From Periplaneta americana (taxonomy: Eukaryota; Arthropoda; Insecta; Blattodea; Blattidae), in the NCBI RefSeq assembly GCF_040183065.1, contig NC_091124.1, positions 95,808,501-95,872,500 on the forward strand: a DNA stretch of 64,000 nucleotides. Reading direction: 5' to 3'. The stretch's first letter is position 1, and each line of letters begins with the position of its first letter. This document shows, piece by piece, positions 9,402 through 21,220 of the stretch. The notes under the pieces were generated by a model that was not told where the DNA came from, made no database searches, and saw nothing but the letters and a program-made list of their open reading frames with translations. The position numbers and the translations under genes are program-made.

Positions 9402-10150
9402 ACACAAAAGAGAAGTTCACGATTGTAGAGAAAAAGAAGTCATTGAATATGACAAGATGTTTGTGTCTTCAAGTGCTTGGAAGGGTGTGAGGTATCGTTC
9501 AAATACAATTCGGATTTACGAATTCATTTACAAAAAAAAAAAAAAAAAAAAAAAAACATATTAATCAAGAATGTGAGGAGCAAGAATTTTCTAGTTTTGA
9601 AGGTAAGCATATTTTTAGACACCAAATTATGTCTTAAAATACTAAAAAGTGCAGATTTGTCTGCGTTTGTCGAATGCGCATCATTATATTTACGAAAAGG
9701 CACTTTTCAATGCCAATAATTTATTTTGTGTGCACAAGGTTGGAATTTTGAAGTAAGAGGGAAAGGGTGCAATCCATGTTCTGGAGTTTATCCAACGCAG
9801 ACAAATCTGCTCTTTTTAGTATTTTAAGACACAATTTGTTAGGTGCCGTCCGTGTTCTAAAATTTTCCCAATATTGTTATAATTTATAGAAAGAAAACTT
9901 TTTTTTTCAGGAAAAACACGTCAATCATTAACAGTACGTAAAAGAAGTTTGAAGTCTCAAGGATCTTGCAAATAGGTAGATTTTACACAAGCCAAATAAT
10001 AGTAGTACATGATCTTACAAATAATAAGTGCAATGCAAAGTTTTATAAGACTCATTATGGCCATAAAAATGAGTTGCAACATTTAACTGTTCCAAAGACT
10101 GATCGCATGGAAATTGCTACAGAACTGATTAAAGGAATTTCACCAACAAA
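9402..10150 (+). pseudogene. MULE transposase, N-terminal exons (C2H2 finger and DNA-binding-side region)
   Basis: Two exons can be read. The first ends at 9602 with ...GAAG|GTAAGC and contains KCLEGCEVSFKYNSDLRIHL, a C2H2 finger of the kind found at the N-terminus of animal MULE proteins. Its histidine side is disrupted by a run of about 24 adenines, and the frame is broken upstream. The second lies between TTTTTTTCAG|GAAAAAC (starts 9911) and CAACAAA|GTAAGTA (ends 10150). It reads RKRSLKSQGSC, a one-base shift, then IGRFYTSQIIVV, CNAKFYKTHYGH and LTVPKTDRMEIATELIKG, typical of the segment before the MULE catalytic domain. The phase of its donor matches the acceptor at 17251/17252. The 9603-9910 intron contains a foldback repeat. 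Confidence 0.7.
9616..9846. repeat. intronic foldback (arms ~50 bp)
   Basis: The left arm 9616-9668 (contains 'gtcttaaaatactaaaaag' and 'gcagatttgtctgcg') pairs with the right arm 9793-9846 ('cgcagacaaatctgc', 'ctttttagtattttaagac') with few mismatches across about 125 bases of spacer. It fits entirely between the MULE splice donor and acceptor, so it is probably a MITE inserted in the intron. Confidence 0.85.
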
Positions 10151-10677
10151 GTAAGTACCGACATTTTCCTCGTTTTTTTATATTTGTGACAGAGTGGATC
10201 ATGAGTGTCGTCATGGTTATGGATGATAATAGAGATAAATAACTCTGAATGAGCAAACATTGTATGGTATTCTAAAGAAATAGAAGTTGCATTAATTCAA
10301 GAATAATTACAAATTGCATTATTTCATATACACACTAGGCCTCTGCATTCTCTTGAAAACAGCCGTCCGAGCTCGCTGATTAGTCCTCAGTTGTGAAGAA
10401 AGTAGCTGGGAAATGATATGCTCGAGCGCATACAGTCGAGAATTTATAACGGCTGGTTGAAACATTTACTTGATCTGTTGCATGCACGCGAGGTTATTGC
10501 ACTACAATTACATCACCTTTTATTGCTTGATATCCAAAAAATGCCTACTTAAAAAGGTTACCACTTTGTTTTTATTTCAGATAGCACGAAAATTAGGAAG
10601 TACCATATGTACATTTAAACAAGGAAACATAATTTTTAAATAACACAATTCTTTAAATGAAATAATGCTTTATATAT

Positions 10678-10860
10678 CAGTGGTCGTCAGCACTCGCTGA
10701 AATGTGCAATGGGTACGTGATGTCGTCCTGTGCGCACCGTTGTGCAACAGGGAGAGAGAGGGAGAGCATACCCGCTAGCAGCTACGAGAGCATATAGTGC
10801 ACTGTGTTTTCCGCGGGTAAGAGAGCCTAGCCCCAGCGTGCTCTGTGCTGACGACCCCTG
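10678..10860. mobile_element. hAT-type MITE
   Basis: The left end CAGTGGTCGTCAGCAC pairs with the right end GTGCTGACGACCCCTG at 10845-10860. CAG...CTG termini with a GGTCGTCAGCAC core suggest a non-autonomous hAT. The flanking AT-rich 8-mers agree only partly, so the target duplication is uncertain. The interior has a GA-rich patch and no coding. Confidence 0.6.
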
Positions 10861-11099
10861 CATTATATTATCACTCAGTAATGTTATTCAGCATCCATCT
10901 TGTCTAATTCATTATATCAGTAATGAATGCTTAATGTGGCTTATTAAATATATGATTGCTTAAAAAGAACAGAGATTTTGTGATGCATCTCAAATTTCTT
11001 CAAAAGCAGATATAATCTATTTTAGTTACAGTATTTAATAAAAATAAAGCAAATCTACATGCTCACTTTGCTTAACATTTGTGCAGTAATGTATATTAA

Positions 11100-11285
11100 G
11101 AGACGGTTAATCGCAGACAATGATTGATGTTGCAGCTACTTATGGTAAGGTGGATGCAGATTCTGTTATTCCACATTCGATGATCTTATCACGAAATATC
11201 AAGGATGCACCAAACATAATTCGTTCTGAAGTTATTTCCGAAATTAAAATAATGGAAAAATCGCCATTTGTTTTAAAATTAATAT
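11100..11285 (+). pseudogene. Hermes-like hAT transposase N-terminal fragment
   Basis: The frame reads MIDVAATYGKVDADSVIPHS, then MILSRNIKDAPNIIRSEVIS and EIKIMEKSP. Hermes/Buster-type hAT proteins have a short DNA-binding domain of the form 'G..YG..D....LPHP.T.SR.I......R..V...I', which this fits. Nothing before or after in the same frame continues the protein. It lies in the large MULE intron and is a relic. Confidence is limited by its short length. Confidence 0.45.
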
Positions 11286-12044
11286 ATATATTTTTTTTCA
11301 GTCTTATCTAGAATTTCCTCTTTGGTTTCTTTAATGTATTTACTTTTGTATTGTGTCATTACGAATGCAATGTTACGAATATTACAAAATATTATAAGTT
11401 AACTGTTCCGTTGAACTAGAGGAGAAAGACTACTAAAATTGTTTTTATAATTTTTTTAGTGCTGCTTATAGGCTACTTTATATTTATATTCTGATAGAAA
11501 ACATAGTTTGTTAAAATTTTATTTTATTTTATTGCTTAATTAATTTATTATTATTATTTAAATATTTTACTGTAATTTTTATTCAGTCTGATAGCCTGTA
11601 TGCCTACAAGGATCACTAATCATGTGACAGAGCATCAAGCAGTTTAACATTTTTATAGTGCATACTATAAACACACCGATCAAAGACAGTTTTCAGTCTA
11701 TGATACTCTTTGAGCAACTGGGACAACCAGTCGGCTGTGATGCTTCATCGAGTGTTTTGCTTTCTGCAGAGTCAGTACACATGGCAGGTGGTTACTGTGT
11801 ATAGTACGAAGCTTCGATTTTGTATATAGGTCATGACTCTTGGATGGTCGTTTTCAATGAAATGCAGAGTCTAATACACAAATTTCAATAACATCTACTT
11901 ACACAGGAATTAATCTATAGAACAGAAGGTATGTTTCGATATAAAGGATTTTACTTGCTTCTTGAAGCTGTGTTTGCTTTTTGTTTCCTTGATGCTAGTT
12001 TGTAATTAGTTATTAATGTTACTTCCCTACTAAATAAATTTTGT

Positions 12045-12214
12045 GTGTATACCTCCTTTAAAATTGAGTACCGGGTCTTTCCCAGGGGTAAAAGGCGGAC
12101 AGAGCATGGTGCCGACCACACCACCTCATTCTAGTGCCGAGGTCATGGAAAGCATGGGGCTCTACCTCCATGCTCCCCAAATGCCTTCATGGCATATTAC
12201 GGGGATACCTTTAC

Positions 12215-12215
<1 letters not shown>
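12045..12215 (+). repeat. dispersed repeat with 'acctttacctt' tail
   Basis: A GC-rich block ('gggtctttcccaggggtaaa', 'gtgccgaccacaccacctc', 'ggcatattacggggatac') ends in a short ACCTTT repeat and then a (TA)n run. The simple-sequence tail is typical of SINE or LINE 3' ends. I recognise it only as a recurrent cockroach repeat. Confidence 0.5.

Positions 12216-12217
<2 letters not shown>

Positions 12218-12262
<45 letters not shown>
12218..12262. repeat. (TA)n microsatellite
   Basis: About 22 TA dinucleotides, sitting directly at the 3' tail of the previous repeat and just before the hAT left end. Confidence 0.95.
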
Positions 12263-12265
<3 letters not shown>

Positions 12266-12268
12266 ATA

Positions 12269-15200
12269 CAGAATCCGGGCATAACGAATGTGATACGGGC
12301 CCGCTTGCAAAAATAAAATTTCGGGCCCCCTAAAATAAAATGTATCATTGCACCCAAATGTATAACCTATCAATAACTAATAATGACATAAATATATTTA
12401 CAGCTGATAGAAGTTCAACTTTAATGTGATATATTTCCAAATTATAAGAACAAGGAGATTAATCGTTCATTATTGTAAGATTATTAAAATAATAACAATT
12501 ATTAATACATTTTATTAAAAAGCATATAATATATACTATAGCGATTGAAATTAAGTAGGTGGGTAGGCCTATCATTAAGTATATACTTCTATCTGCTATC
12601 TGCTGTTTGTTGTACTTAACAAAACTTTACTGTACTCACATTGAACTCTAGTGAAACTGGACCATGCGGCGTGCTCTCTGTGATGCGATGGTATTGATGA
12701 TGTCACTGACATCAATGGATCTAGCCCTTTCACATTCGATACTGAGGAGGCTGAGTTCACTAAGTCTGTCTTGGGTCATAGAATTCCACAGATAATTCTT
12801 TGTAAGTTTTAGCTTCGAAAATGATCGTTCGGCCGAAGAAACAGTATCCAGAATAGTTAGAAATATGTAAAATGCCGTGCATAAGTCTGGAACTCTAGCA
12901 GCTACAATTGAATTTTCTATTATAGATTTGTTAATTCAGATACAGAAGTTAATGAGGCTATTTTTTTTTTTCAGAGCTTTTCTGAAACCTATTACCTGGT
13001 CTGGGAATTCACTGGATAAATCTTCCTCATATTCATTTTAAAGAACCACTGCTGCATTATGAATCTCTTAGTCAGAAGCAGAATTTAGGAATTTTGGGGA
13101 AATAATTTTGAAGAAATGGTTAACATTATGCATACCCTCATCTGTTTTTTAATTGAGCTACAATAATGTCCAAATAACCATTAAAAACAGTGGTTCTGAA
13201 ATACATCTTTGGATCTACTAGCCGCTTGTCCTGGTACAATTCATCAAAATGCTTTTTTTACTTTTCGAATTCTTTAATTTTCAAATTGTGGTGGAATGTC
13301 CCAGCTCTTTGCCAAAGATATAGCTGATGACATTGCTTCTTCAAAATTATTTCGGTAACAAGATAAATTATCGACTGCATTCTGAATAAGAGAACACGCT
13401 TTATCAAGCTCTAATTTTCCGATTGCATAATTTGTGATGCTAGATTAGTACATTCTAGAATCTTTGATTGCAACACTATTTGAAAAATGAATTGAAAATT
13501 CTCTAATTGGTTTTTCAAAGCAATAGCTTGTTCTCTTTCTTCCTTTTTTTTAGATATCAATATTAATTTTGACAGAGCCTTAAGTACATCGACATGAGCA
13601 TAACGCAGGGCTTTAACAGACTGGTATCTCTAAGACCAACATGTTGGGCAAAGTTTTTTTAAGGTATGAAAAGATACCAAATGTTCCCATCTTTTAATAC
13701 TATAACTGAAGAAAAGATACAACATTTCCACTGTGTCATAAAAAGACCTAACTTCTTGAATTCCATATGCAGCATCGTAAAGTACTAGATTTAAATTACG
13801 CGCTGCACAATGTACATATTTTGCGGTTCTTTGTCTTTGTTCAATTCTCGTTCTGACACCTTTGTATACGCCTCACATATTGGCATAACTGTCATACTCC
13901 TGACCACGACATTTACTTAAAAGAGTCTCTTTTCGTCTATTGCACTGAGTATTTCCTTCTCAATTCTTAATGCACTTTGATCTTTCATTTCGCGAAAACC
14001 TAAGAAGCTTTCATTTATCTTCACGTCACAAGGCTTTCCAGTTACATCATGTGAAACTGTAACGTATCTAAATGTCTGACTTAATTGTTATTTTTTTGTT
14101 ATGTCCTGTGTTGTATCGAAAAGAATGGGGCAGCTTTAATGTCATTAATAATTTCTTTTTCAACTGCATGGGATAAAACATTTATTAACTCATTTTGAAT
14201 AGAAGGTACTTTTGTGTATATTTTGGATCGTACTTTGCGAGAAGTTCGATGATTGCTAAAAACTTTCCACTGTTTGATTTTCCAGTTTGTTCCCTATGTC
14301 CCCAAAAAACTAGATTATTGGATGCCAGAGTTAACGTCACATTCACGATACGCTCAAGGACCTGTTTCCATATGTTTTCACTTTTCTTTAATTCTGAATC
14401 CATATCCACGTCAACTGTGTTTTTCTTACGCCAGGAATTGAAAACGACGCATGCATTGAAATGTGTGTAACTAGTTTTGTGTCGCACTATACTTTTGGTT
14501 AACCACCTCCAATCTCAGACCCCTTCCCTCCAAGCTGAAGACTACTTCTGCTGTCCAAAGAGCCAGCATGGTTTACAATAAACAGAATCATTTTTAATTG
14601 AATAACACAACCATTCTCTCCTAATTCTTTGCCCTGTCAATGTGAATTTATCGTAATATTTCGTGGAAAAGCTTCTGTTATCCTGCTTAGGATCATTAGG
14701 GAAAGGACCCGCTGGCTCTGGCTGATAAGGATTTTGTCTAACAAAGAACTTTTTTGTTTCATTATCTACTTCTAACTCATATTCTGCACGATCATTTGAA
14801 TACTCTACAACTGCGATATTGGTAGGCCTAATTACATTTAAGGCAATTTTGTTACAATCTTCTTTTTCGCTAATGCTTTCACATTGCTGTCTCGACTAAG
14901 ATCTATTTCTATATCACTTTTCACTTCAGATGCGCACTCACTTGCGGCACTGCAAACATTTGTAACTGTTGAGCTAGCACTACTACTAGGATCAGAAAGA
15001 GAAAAAACATTACTTATTTTCACTAATTTGTTTATTTCTTTTTCTAACTCTCACTTCTTCTTTCTTTTCTGTGCACCACTTAGATGTTCGTACTTAACTT
15101 TAAATGGTTTCATTTTTCAGTACTATACTGTCTATACTCTCTAATAATAATTTACTGGATTAAAACACAGAAAAATATACGAACAAAATTAAATTTAAAA

Positions 15201-15809
15201 CTGTTCAAATAAAGTTGGAAAAATATCACACCGACCACACAACTGACATTAACTTCCCGCAAAGAGAGCTCTTTCCAAACTGAGTAAAGTTGATTGATCA
15301 TTACTACACAAACATCTTATAGGATAATTTATTGGCATTATAAATTTGAACAAAAAACCATTCCATTGTTGTCGAATAAATGTATAACAAAAGTTAAATG
15401 TTCAGAAAAAAATGTGCATAAAACCAACTCAGGTAATACACTACTTATCAAGAAAATACAATTCTACAACTAAAATATGATATTTTGGTATCAATTTTCA
15501 TTGTTGTCATTATGATAAAATAACTTTGCGCTGCTCTTTTGTGAGGACTGAGAGTGATGCCGCGCACCACGTGTAATATTTGTTATATGACCAGGCTGTT
15601 GGCAAGGGCACAGGGCAAGCATTGTTTAAAGCTGTGCTGGATTCAACAACATAGTCCGATTCTATGAAACCGTCGTGAATAATGATCTGACCAGTTCCAT
15701 GCAGGCTGTAATTAATTGGCTTTTTTTTATACTTTTTCTTTCTTTTTTGCATGGTGTTTGCGGGCCCACCTGCATTGCAGGCCCTGCAGACCCTAACGTT
15801 ATGCCGCTG
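12269..15809 (-). mobile_element. hAT (ZMYM/TTF-type) element, ~3.5 kb
   Basis: Left terminus CAGAATCCGGGCATAACG and, read inward from the right, CAGCGGCATAACGTTAGGG. Both ends have CAG then GGCATAACG, followed by GGGCCC-rich subterminal DNA. The transposase pseudogene inside runs on the minus strand. The left flank is microsatellite, so no clean 8-bp target duplication can be read. It lies wholly within the 10151-17251 MULE intron. Confidence 0.65.
12649..15113 (-). pseudogene. hAT transposase, ZMYM1/TTF-type
   Basis: The minus-strand start at 15113 gives MKPFKVKYEHLSGAQKRKKK, the lysine-rich N-terminus usual in this family. Then come EYELEVDNETKKFFVRQNPY and QPEPAGPFPNDPKQ, a TTF-type zinc-finger region (KYYDKFTLTGQRIRREWL...YCKPCWLFG), FNACVVFNSWRKKNTVDVD, and LASNNLVFWGHREQTGKSNS with the block following (FLAIIELLAKYDP). 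The C-terminus has the hAT dimerisation signature SAERSFSKLKLTKNYL...MTQDRLSELSLLSIE and stops at 12649. Length matches a normal protein of about 750-800 residues, but stops and frameshifts are spread through it. hAT transposases cut and paste at 8-bp targets through an RNase H-like DDE fold with an inserted helical domain. This copy cannot be active as read. Confidence 0.8.
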
Positions 15810-17251
15810 TATGGAATTTAATATCTAAATTGACCTTTTCCCATGAACTATGATTGTGAATTTCTATTTTTTTTTTTTTTTATAAATTTCCCAATTGGTC
15901 TCTAAGATAACAATTTCAAAAATACAAAAATATTAATACGGTGAAGTGGAAGGATATTGCAAAATATAAATAGTTCTCGACATGAGTTCCTGTTTCCTGT
16001 TCCATTTATTACACTATGTAGGCTTATCCTCTTTTGTAATTTGAAAACACTTTCACTTCCTTGGTCATTTCTCCCAAAAAGTTACACCAGACCTTAATTA
16101 GGAATTAAAATGAGGAAAATAGATATTTGTAACATGTATAACCTCACTTTTTCTCTTAGTGATTGAATTAAAAAAGAAATGGAACTAAGTTTTCATATTA
16201 ACGATTTAATGTTGCCATTTCATTTCATGCATTCATTTATGTGGATACCTTTAAACTTTCAATGTATCTTCAAGGCTGTCTGGGAAGGGGGACAGAGAAC
16301 TTAGGTGGAAGGCCCTGGTTCCCTATTTTTTATTATCTTTTTAGGGAGAGAAAGATAGAAAATATTCAGACAAGATTTATTTATATGAAAGAATAATTCT
16401 ATTAAGTCACATATTATTGAAAATTATGTTTGCAACAAGTTTGGGACTTTACACTTTGCCACTCTCTCTGTCAGTGTAACATCTGGAGAATGTGGGCTCA
16501 GTAAACTGAAGTTGATCAAGAGTCACTTGCGAACACGTTTAGGTTAAGAAAAACTCAACAATCTAACAATGCTATCCACTGAATGTAAACTGATTTCAGA
16601 GATATTCATTAGTGAGTCACAGAATAGTTTTATTTGCTAAAATGAGCTGATTCAAAATGCTTCAACATCTCAAACATTAGAATTAGATTCTGACTAAAGT
16701 AGCCTACTTCTCAATATCTTCTAGAGATGTGATGTTTCAGTTAGGATGCTACTGTACAACAATTAATTAGGCTACATTACAGTGACTAAGTTATATCCAT
16801 GTAGAGTATTAATTTTTCTTAAATACATTTTTATATTTTCAATAAAGTATGCCTATATTTATTATTAAAATTACATTTTTTACTGATTGTAAGACCAATT
16901 ATTATGCATGTTTATGTTTATAAACTGAGGGTATTTTATTTCTCTTGCCCAAGTAATATTTCAGTTTCAGTAACAAACATGTTTACCAAATATTGTAATA
17001 CAATTTCTTTAGTTCGTCTTAGTTTGTAATTTAACTCAACAAGCAGTCTTCTATTTTCTAAATGTGATTTTAACCAAAATTTCCTTTAATTACATAGGTA
17101 CAAAGTTCAGAGAGAAAAATATGAATGTTTAATGCATCACAGGCTTTTGTTAGGTCATTCATTAAGATCATAACACCCATTTAATGTGATAATCTGAAAG
17201 ATAAGTTTTATTAAAACTTTATTTCATACATATGTCATTTCATGTTTGCAG
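15810..17251. other. remainder of the large MULE intron
   Basis: AT-rich with no recognisable coding or structured element. It ends in a pyrimidine-rich tract and the acceptor TGTTTGCAG at 17243-17251. Confidence 0.4.
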
Positions 17252-18956
17252 GATACTTGGTAATGTTCGAGACAATATCGTTTCCAACGTGAAGAGAGTG
17301 GATCTTGTCACGAGGAAAGACATAAATAATATCAGACGTTCTTTCAACATTGACATTAGGAATGGATGTCGCCACCACAATGATGCAACAAGTATTGAAC
17401 TTTGGGTGAATGAGTGTAAGACGAATGAAAAAAAGCCAGTGTTATTTTACAAAAAGCAAGGTGTAGATATGGAGGGAAGTGATTTAAATGCAGAAGATTT
17501 TTGCATTATTTTAATGAATTCTGCACAGTCTGAAATGCTAAAAAAAGTTTGGGGGGAACATTGTATGTGTTGACAGTACACATGGTCTCAACTCATACGA
17601 TTTTGAAATGACCACAGTATTAGTCATAGATGAATTTTATGAAGGATTTCCTGTTGCAACAATGTTTAGTAACAGGAAAGATACACATATCCATGAGATC
17701 TTTTTTGGAAAAATTAAGGAACAGACTGGGCAAATAGAAGCTAATGTGTTTATGACAGATATCGCAAACATATTCTACAATGCATGGGTTAGTACAATGG
17801 GAGCTGTGCCACATCAACTTTATTGCTCATGGCATGTTGATCGAGCATGGCAGCAAAATTTAAATAAGGTAAATGATTCTGAAAAAAAGGAAGTGGATTT
17901 ACAAAACCTTGAAGTATTTACAAGTTACTTTAGAAGAAAATGAATTCAAGCTTGCTTTTGACAATTTCTTACAATCACTATATGAAGACGAGAACACTAA
18001 AAGCATGGCAGAATACCTCAGAATGCATTATTATAACAATACTGAAAAATAGGCATATTGTTTTCGAAAACTGTGCAAAATCAACACCAACATGCATCTT
18101 GAGAATATACATAAGATAATTAAATATGTATACTTTGAGGGGAGAAAAATAAGAAGATTAGATAAAGCTCTTTATGTTTTACAAAAATTCATGAGAGACA
18201 AAGTGGTTGATCGAATTATTAAACTCACCAAAGGGAAAATAAATGTACATCACAGTGCAATACAAATAAGACACAAGAGTGCATTGTCACTTGATTATGA
18301 AATTGAAAAAACTGATAATGATGACTACATCCTAAGTGTCCTGACGAAGATTTTGTTGTATCAAAAAGAATGACCACTTCATGCTGCAAATTAAAATGTG
18401 AATGCTGTCATATCTGTGTGCATACATATGAGTGCTCATGTATAGATTTCAATTTAAAAGCTACAATATGCAAGCACATACACTATGTATCCATGAAAAT
18501 GAAAGAAGAAAATCCATCACAATCATCACAGGATGAAATACATGCTGATGAAGTGAATAATCTCATAAAACAGATATCAACGTCAAGAACACATGAAGTT
18601 ATAATAAAAGAAATCGAACAATCCTGGAACGTTATTAGAAGTAATTACAGAGAAGAGTTCATAGTAAGGATGAACTGAATTTAATTCTAAATAATGTGCA
18701 AACTGCTGCATCAATAACTGGATTGTCTAAATCACATGTTCCATTGAAGGAATGTGCAGAAAATTCAGAAGAACCAGCCAATAAGAAGGTTGAAAAGCAG
18801 TTCTTCTTTTCAACTAAAGTAAAGAAAGGGAAGAAGAAGGAGAAAATGAAGAAGCCAAGCAAGGAAGACATCACTGTTATTAAAGAATCTTTAACTGACA
18901 CTGTACATGTTTCCACAAATGCCTCTAATGATCACAATTATACTAACATCAGATAA
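17252..18956 (+). pseudogene. MULE transposase catalytic and SWIM region
   Basis: From the acceptor the frame reads ILGNVRDNIVSN, VDLVTRKDINNIRRSFN, then after a one-base shift in an A-run near 17545 VDSTHGLNSYDFEM, VATMFSNRKDTHIHEIFFGK, NVFMTDIANIFYNAW and LYCSWHVDRAWQQNLNK. This is the MULE domain: a first aspartate in VDST, a second in FMTD, and the C-x2-H-like WHVDRAW segment. It continues to NTNMHLENIHKIIKYVYFEG and a SWIM zinc finger, YECSCIDFNLKATICKHIHY (C-x-C...C-x-H). A lysine-rich tail ends at 18954. MULE transposases are cut-and-paste DDE enzymes related to plant Mutator. At least three frameshifts or stops (near 17545, 17900-18050, 18665) make this copy dead. The acceptor phase matches the exon ending at 10150. 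Confidence 0.85.
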
Positions 18957-19339
18957 CTTTCCCACATCACTAGATCATACAAGATCGTTACCAGTGTCCT
19001 ATTTCTGAACATAGTGTGAAAATATATCATATAGCCTAAATAAAGAAATAGAGAATATAATACGTAATCCAATTAAGCAAGACAAGAATACTTCATTTTG
19101 TTTCCAAATGTACTATTGAGTAATAACATCCACTAATTGAGTATTCTTTTAACTTGTATTTAAATGTATATTGGGAATTTATGCATTTTATATTTTATAT
19201 TTTATGGCAGTTTCCTGAAATACTGCCATCAAGCTATTTGTTATAAGTGGTTGCGCAGTTTCCCCAAACCGTAATTTCATAGGACATGTGGGGCTATTTT
19301 ACTCGATAGTAGTTGGTTCTAAGTAATTTTGTGTCTTTT
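18957..19339. other. non-coding stretch after the MULE
   Basis: AT-rich with no motif seen. If the MULE had terminal inverted repeats, its right end should be here or just beyond, but none is visible by eye. Confidence 0.4.
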
Positions 19340-20640
19340 AGATCTTTAATTCTTTTCATAAGATATACCAGATGAGATCTTTTTGCATACTTTGTCTATA
19401 TGCTTCTCCCATGCAATGTGACTATCAGTTTTTAATTCCAGAAAGTTTGTGCTACTCACTTGACATGTGACATATTTTATTGTGTCTGTATCTATGATTA
19501 TACTAATAGGAATATTATTTTTGGATTGAGCTGTCTGCAATACCATACAATGTAGTTTGTTTTCTTTTATTGAAAAGACTATTATTTTGTTACTTTGCAG
19601 TGTGTAGTTTCTAAGTTTTGCATGTTGGTTCCAACATTCAATCCTATTTTACCAGAATATTAGAGGAATAGTGCTCCTTTTGTGTGCATCCTCAGCATGT
19701 AGGCTACAATCTTTACCCATTGTGTCGTATCTGGTACTGGTAGTCCTTTATTAGTCTGTGTAGTATTCCACATATTTCATATTGGCACATTATATCTAGT
19801 GGGTAACTATGATACAATTCACACAATTGAAAGTTTTTGTGAGATCAAGAAGTATACAATTATTTTTTTATATGGTTATCTCAGCAGTTACACTCATATA
19901 ATCTGTAGTTTCAGTTATTGTTGGTGTGTTTTTTAAACCCAAATTTATAATTAATCATAGTTTATAATGTTATGCTGTTTTAGAAATAATATAGTAATTG
20001 ATTTATGTTTGTTTTTTTTTTAACAACCTTGGATAACACAGATGCTAGGGTTATTGGGCAGTAGTTTGATGTATTACTTTTTTTTTTCTCCCTTTTTATG
20101 GATTGCCTTTATATGGAATTTTTTTAGGCAATATGGAAATATTTCTACTGAAATAGATCCATTTATATCTATTAGAGGTTCTATTATGATCAGTATACAC
20201 TGTTTGAGGAGTATGGAAGATATTTCGCCAGGTCCTGTTGCATTTTTACTTTTTTCTATAGTCTTCAATAGTATATTTCTTTTACTTTCATAAACATTGC
20301 TTCCATAATATTTTTGCAGTTTATAGAGGATCATATTATATGTATATCGTTCATTAGATAATTTATAGTGCCTAGAAATTTGTTATTGAAAATATCACCA
20401 GTCAATTTAGGGTCTTTTGTTATTACATTGTTTTCTATTCTATATTACCTACTCTTTTTTCTGATTTGTCTCGTTCTTTATTAATGAATATCCGTAACAA
20501 TTTGGATGTATTGTTAGATTTTTTATACTTGTGTAAGTACTGGTATTTTGTTTTTGTTTCTTTTATTCAGTTTCTTATACAGTATTATTTTTTTAATTAA
20601 ATAATTCCCTTTATCCCTTATCTTTTACATTCTTTGGCTT
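19340..20640 (-). pseudogene. Jockey-like LINE reverse transcriptase
   Basis: Minus-strand reading gives, in order: KLTGDIFNNKFLGTI, then KSKNATGPGEISSILLKQC with IKAIHKKGEKK (start of the RT domain, consensus KxxxSxGxDGISxxLLK...PIxKKG), then CILLDLTKTFNCVN, which corresponds to motif A (consensus LLDLSKAFDxV) with the second aspartate changed to N, and finally TNFLELKTDSHIAWEKHIDK and VCKKISSGI, the post-catalytic 'FLG..ID..L.W..HI' block. The YADD motif region is unreadable, and several shifts and stops occur. Order and spacing are right for one RT of about 350 residues. It is an old copy of a LINE family different from that at 35.8 kb. Confidence 0.65.
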
Positions 20641-21039
20641 CATATAGTTGTCATAGTAGAATTTTACCCTCTATTTTACTGATTTAATGTCATAGTTTGT
20701 CCATTATTTTATGTATATATATTGATTTATTTATTTCTGGACATGCAGCATTAAAATAGAAATTAAAGGTAGAATAGAATTTAGTCTATTTGTTCTTCAC
20801 ATCTATCCAGATGAAATATGGTTCCAATAAGGTACCAGTACGGTATGAATTTATTAAATAGAATAATAAATGTATAATGATCACTTATTGCTTATGTAGA
20901 CCTATTGATTTGTAGTTAATGTTATAATAAATATTATTGATCTGTTATAATGTTATAGGCCTACAATAACATCAAGTCACACATGTATATAGATTTTCTT
21001 CGTAGTTTTTGGATCGACTGTTTTGTCATGAAGTAATAT
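20641..21039. other. AT-rich non-coding stretch
   Basis: No feature seen. It may include the 5' part of the minus-strand LINE beyond recognition. Confidence 0.35.
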
Positions 21040-21220
21040 CACAGTCTACTATACAGTCACGAAGCTTGAGTTTTGAGGGTGCTAGAAACAATAGACTGTG
21101 ATGGTACTATTTTGCATTGCCTGTAATGAGGCGATATTAGCGATCCTAGTGGTGAGCAACTATCTAATGTTTGCAAATTTACTACGTATTTAGCTTCGCG
21201 ACTGTATATACTAGACTGTG
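21040..21220. mobile_element. 181-bp MITE of the P-like family
   Basis: Ends CACAGTCTACTATACAGTCA and, reading inward from the right, CACAGTCTAGTATATACAGT, both followed by 'cgaagct'. Flanking 7-mers are GTAATAT and ATAATAT (6 of 7). The internal sequence 'gaggcgatattagcgatcc' is shared with the elements at 6949 and 8940-8960. It is non-coding and probably mobilised in trans by a P-like transposase. Confidence 0.8.

Noticed and set aside
11797-11840. possible further copy of the P-like end ('gtacgaagcttcgat')
   Set aside because: Only about 12 bases match and there is no inverted partner.
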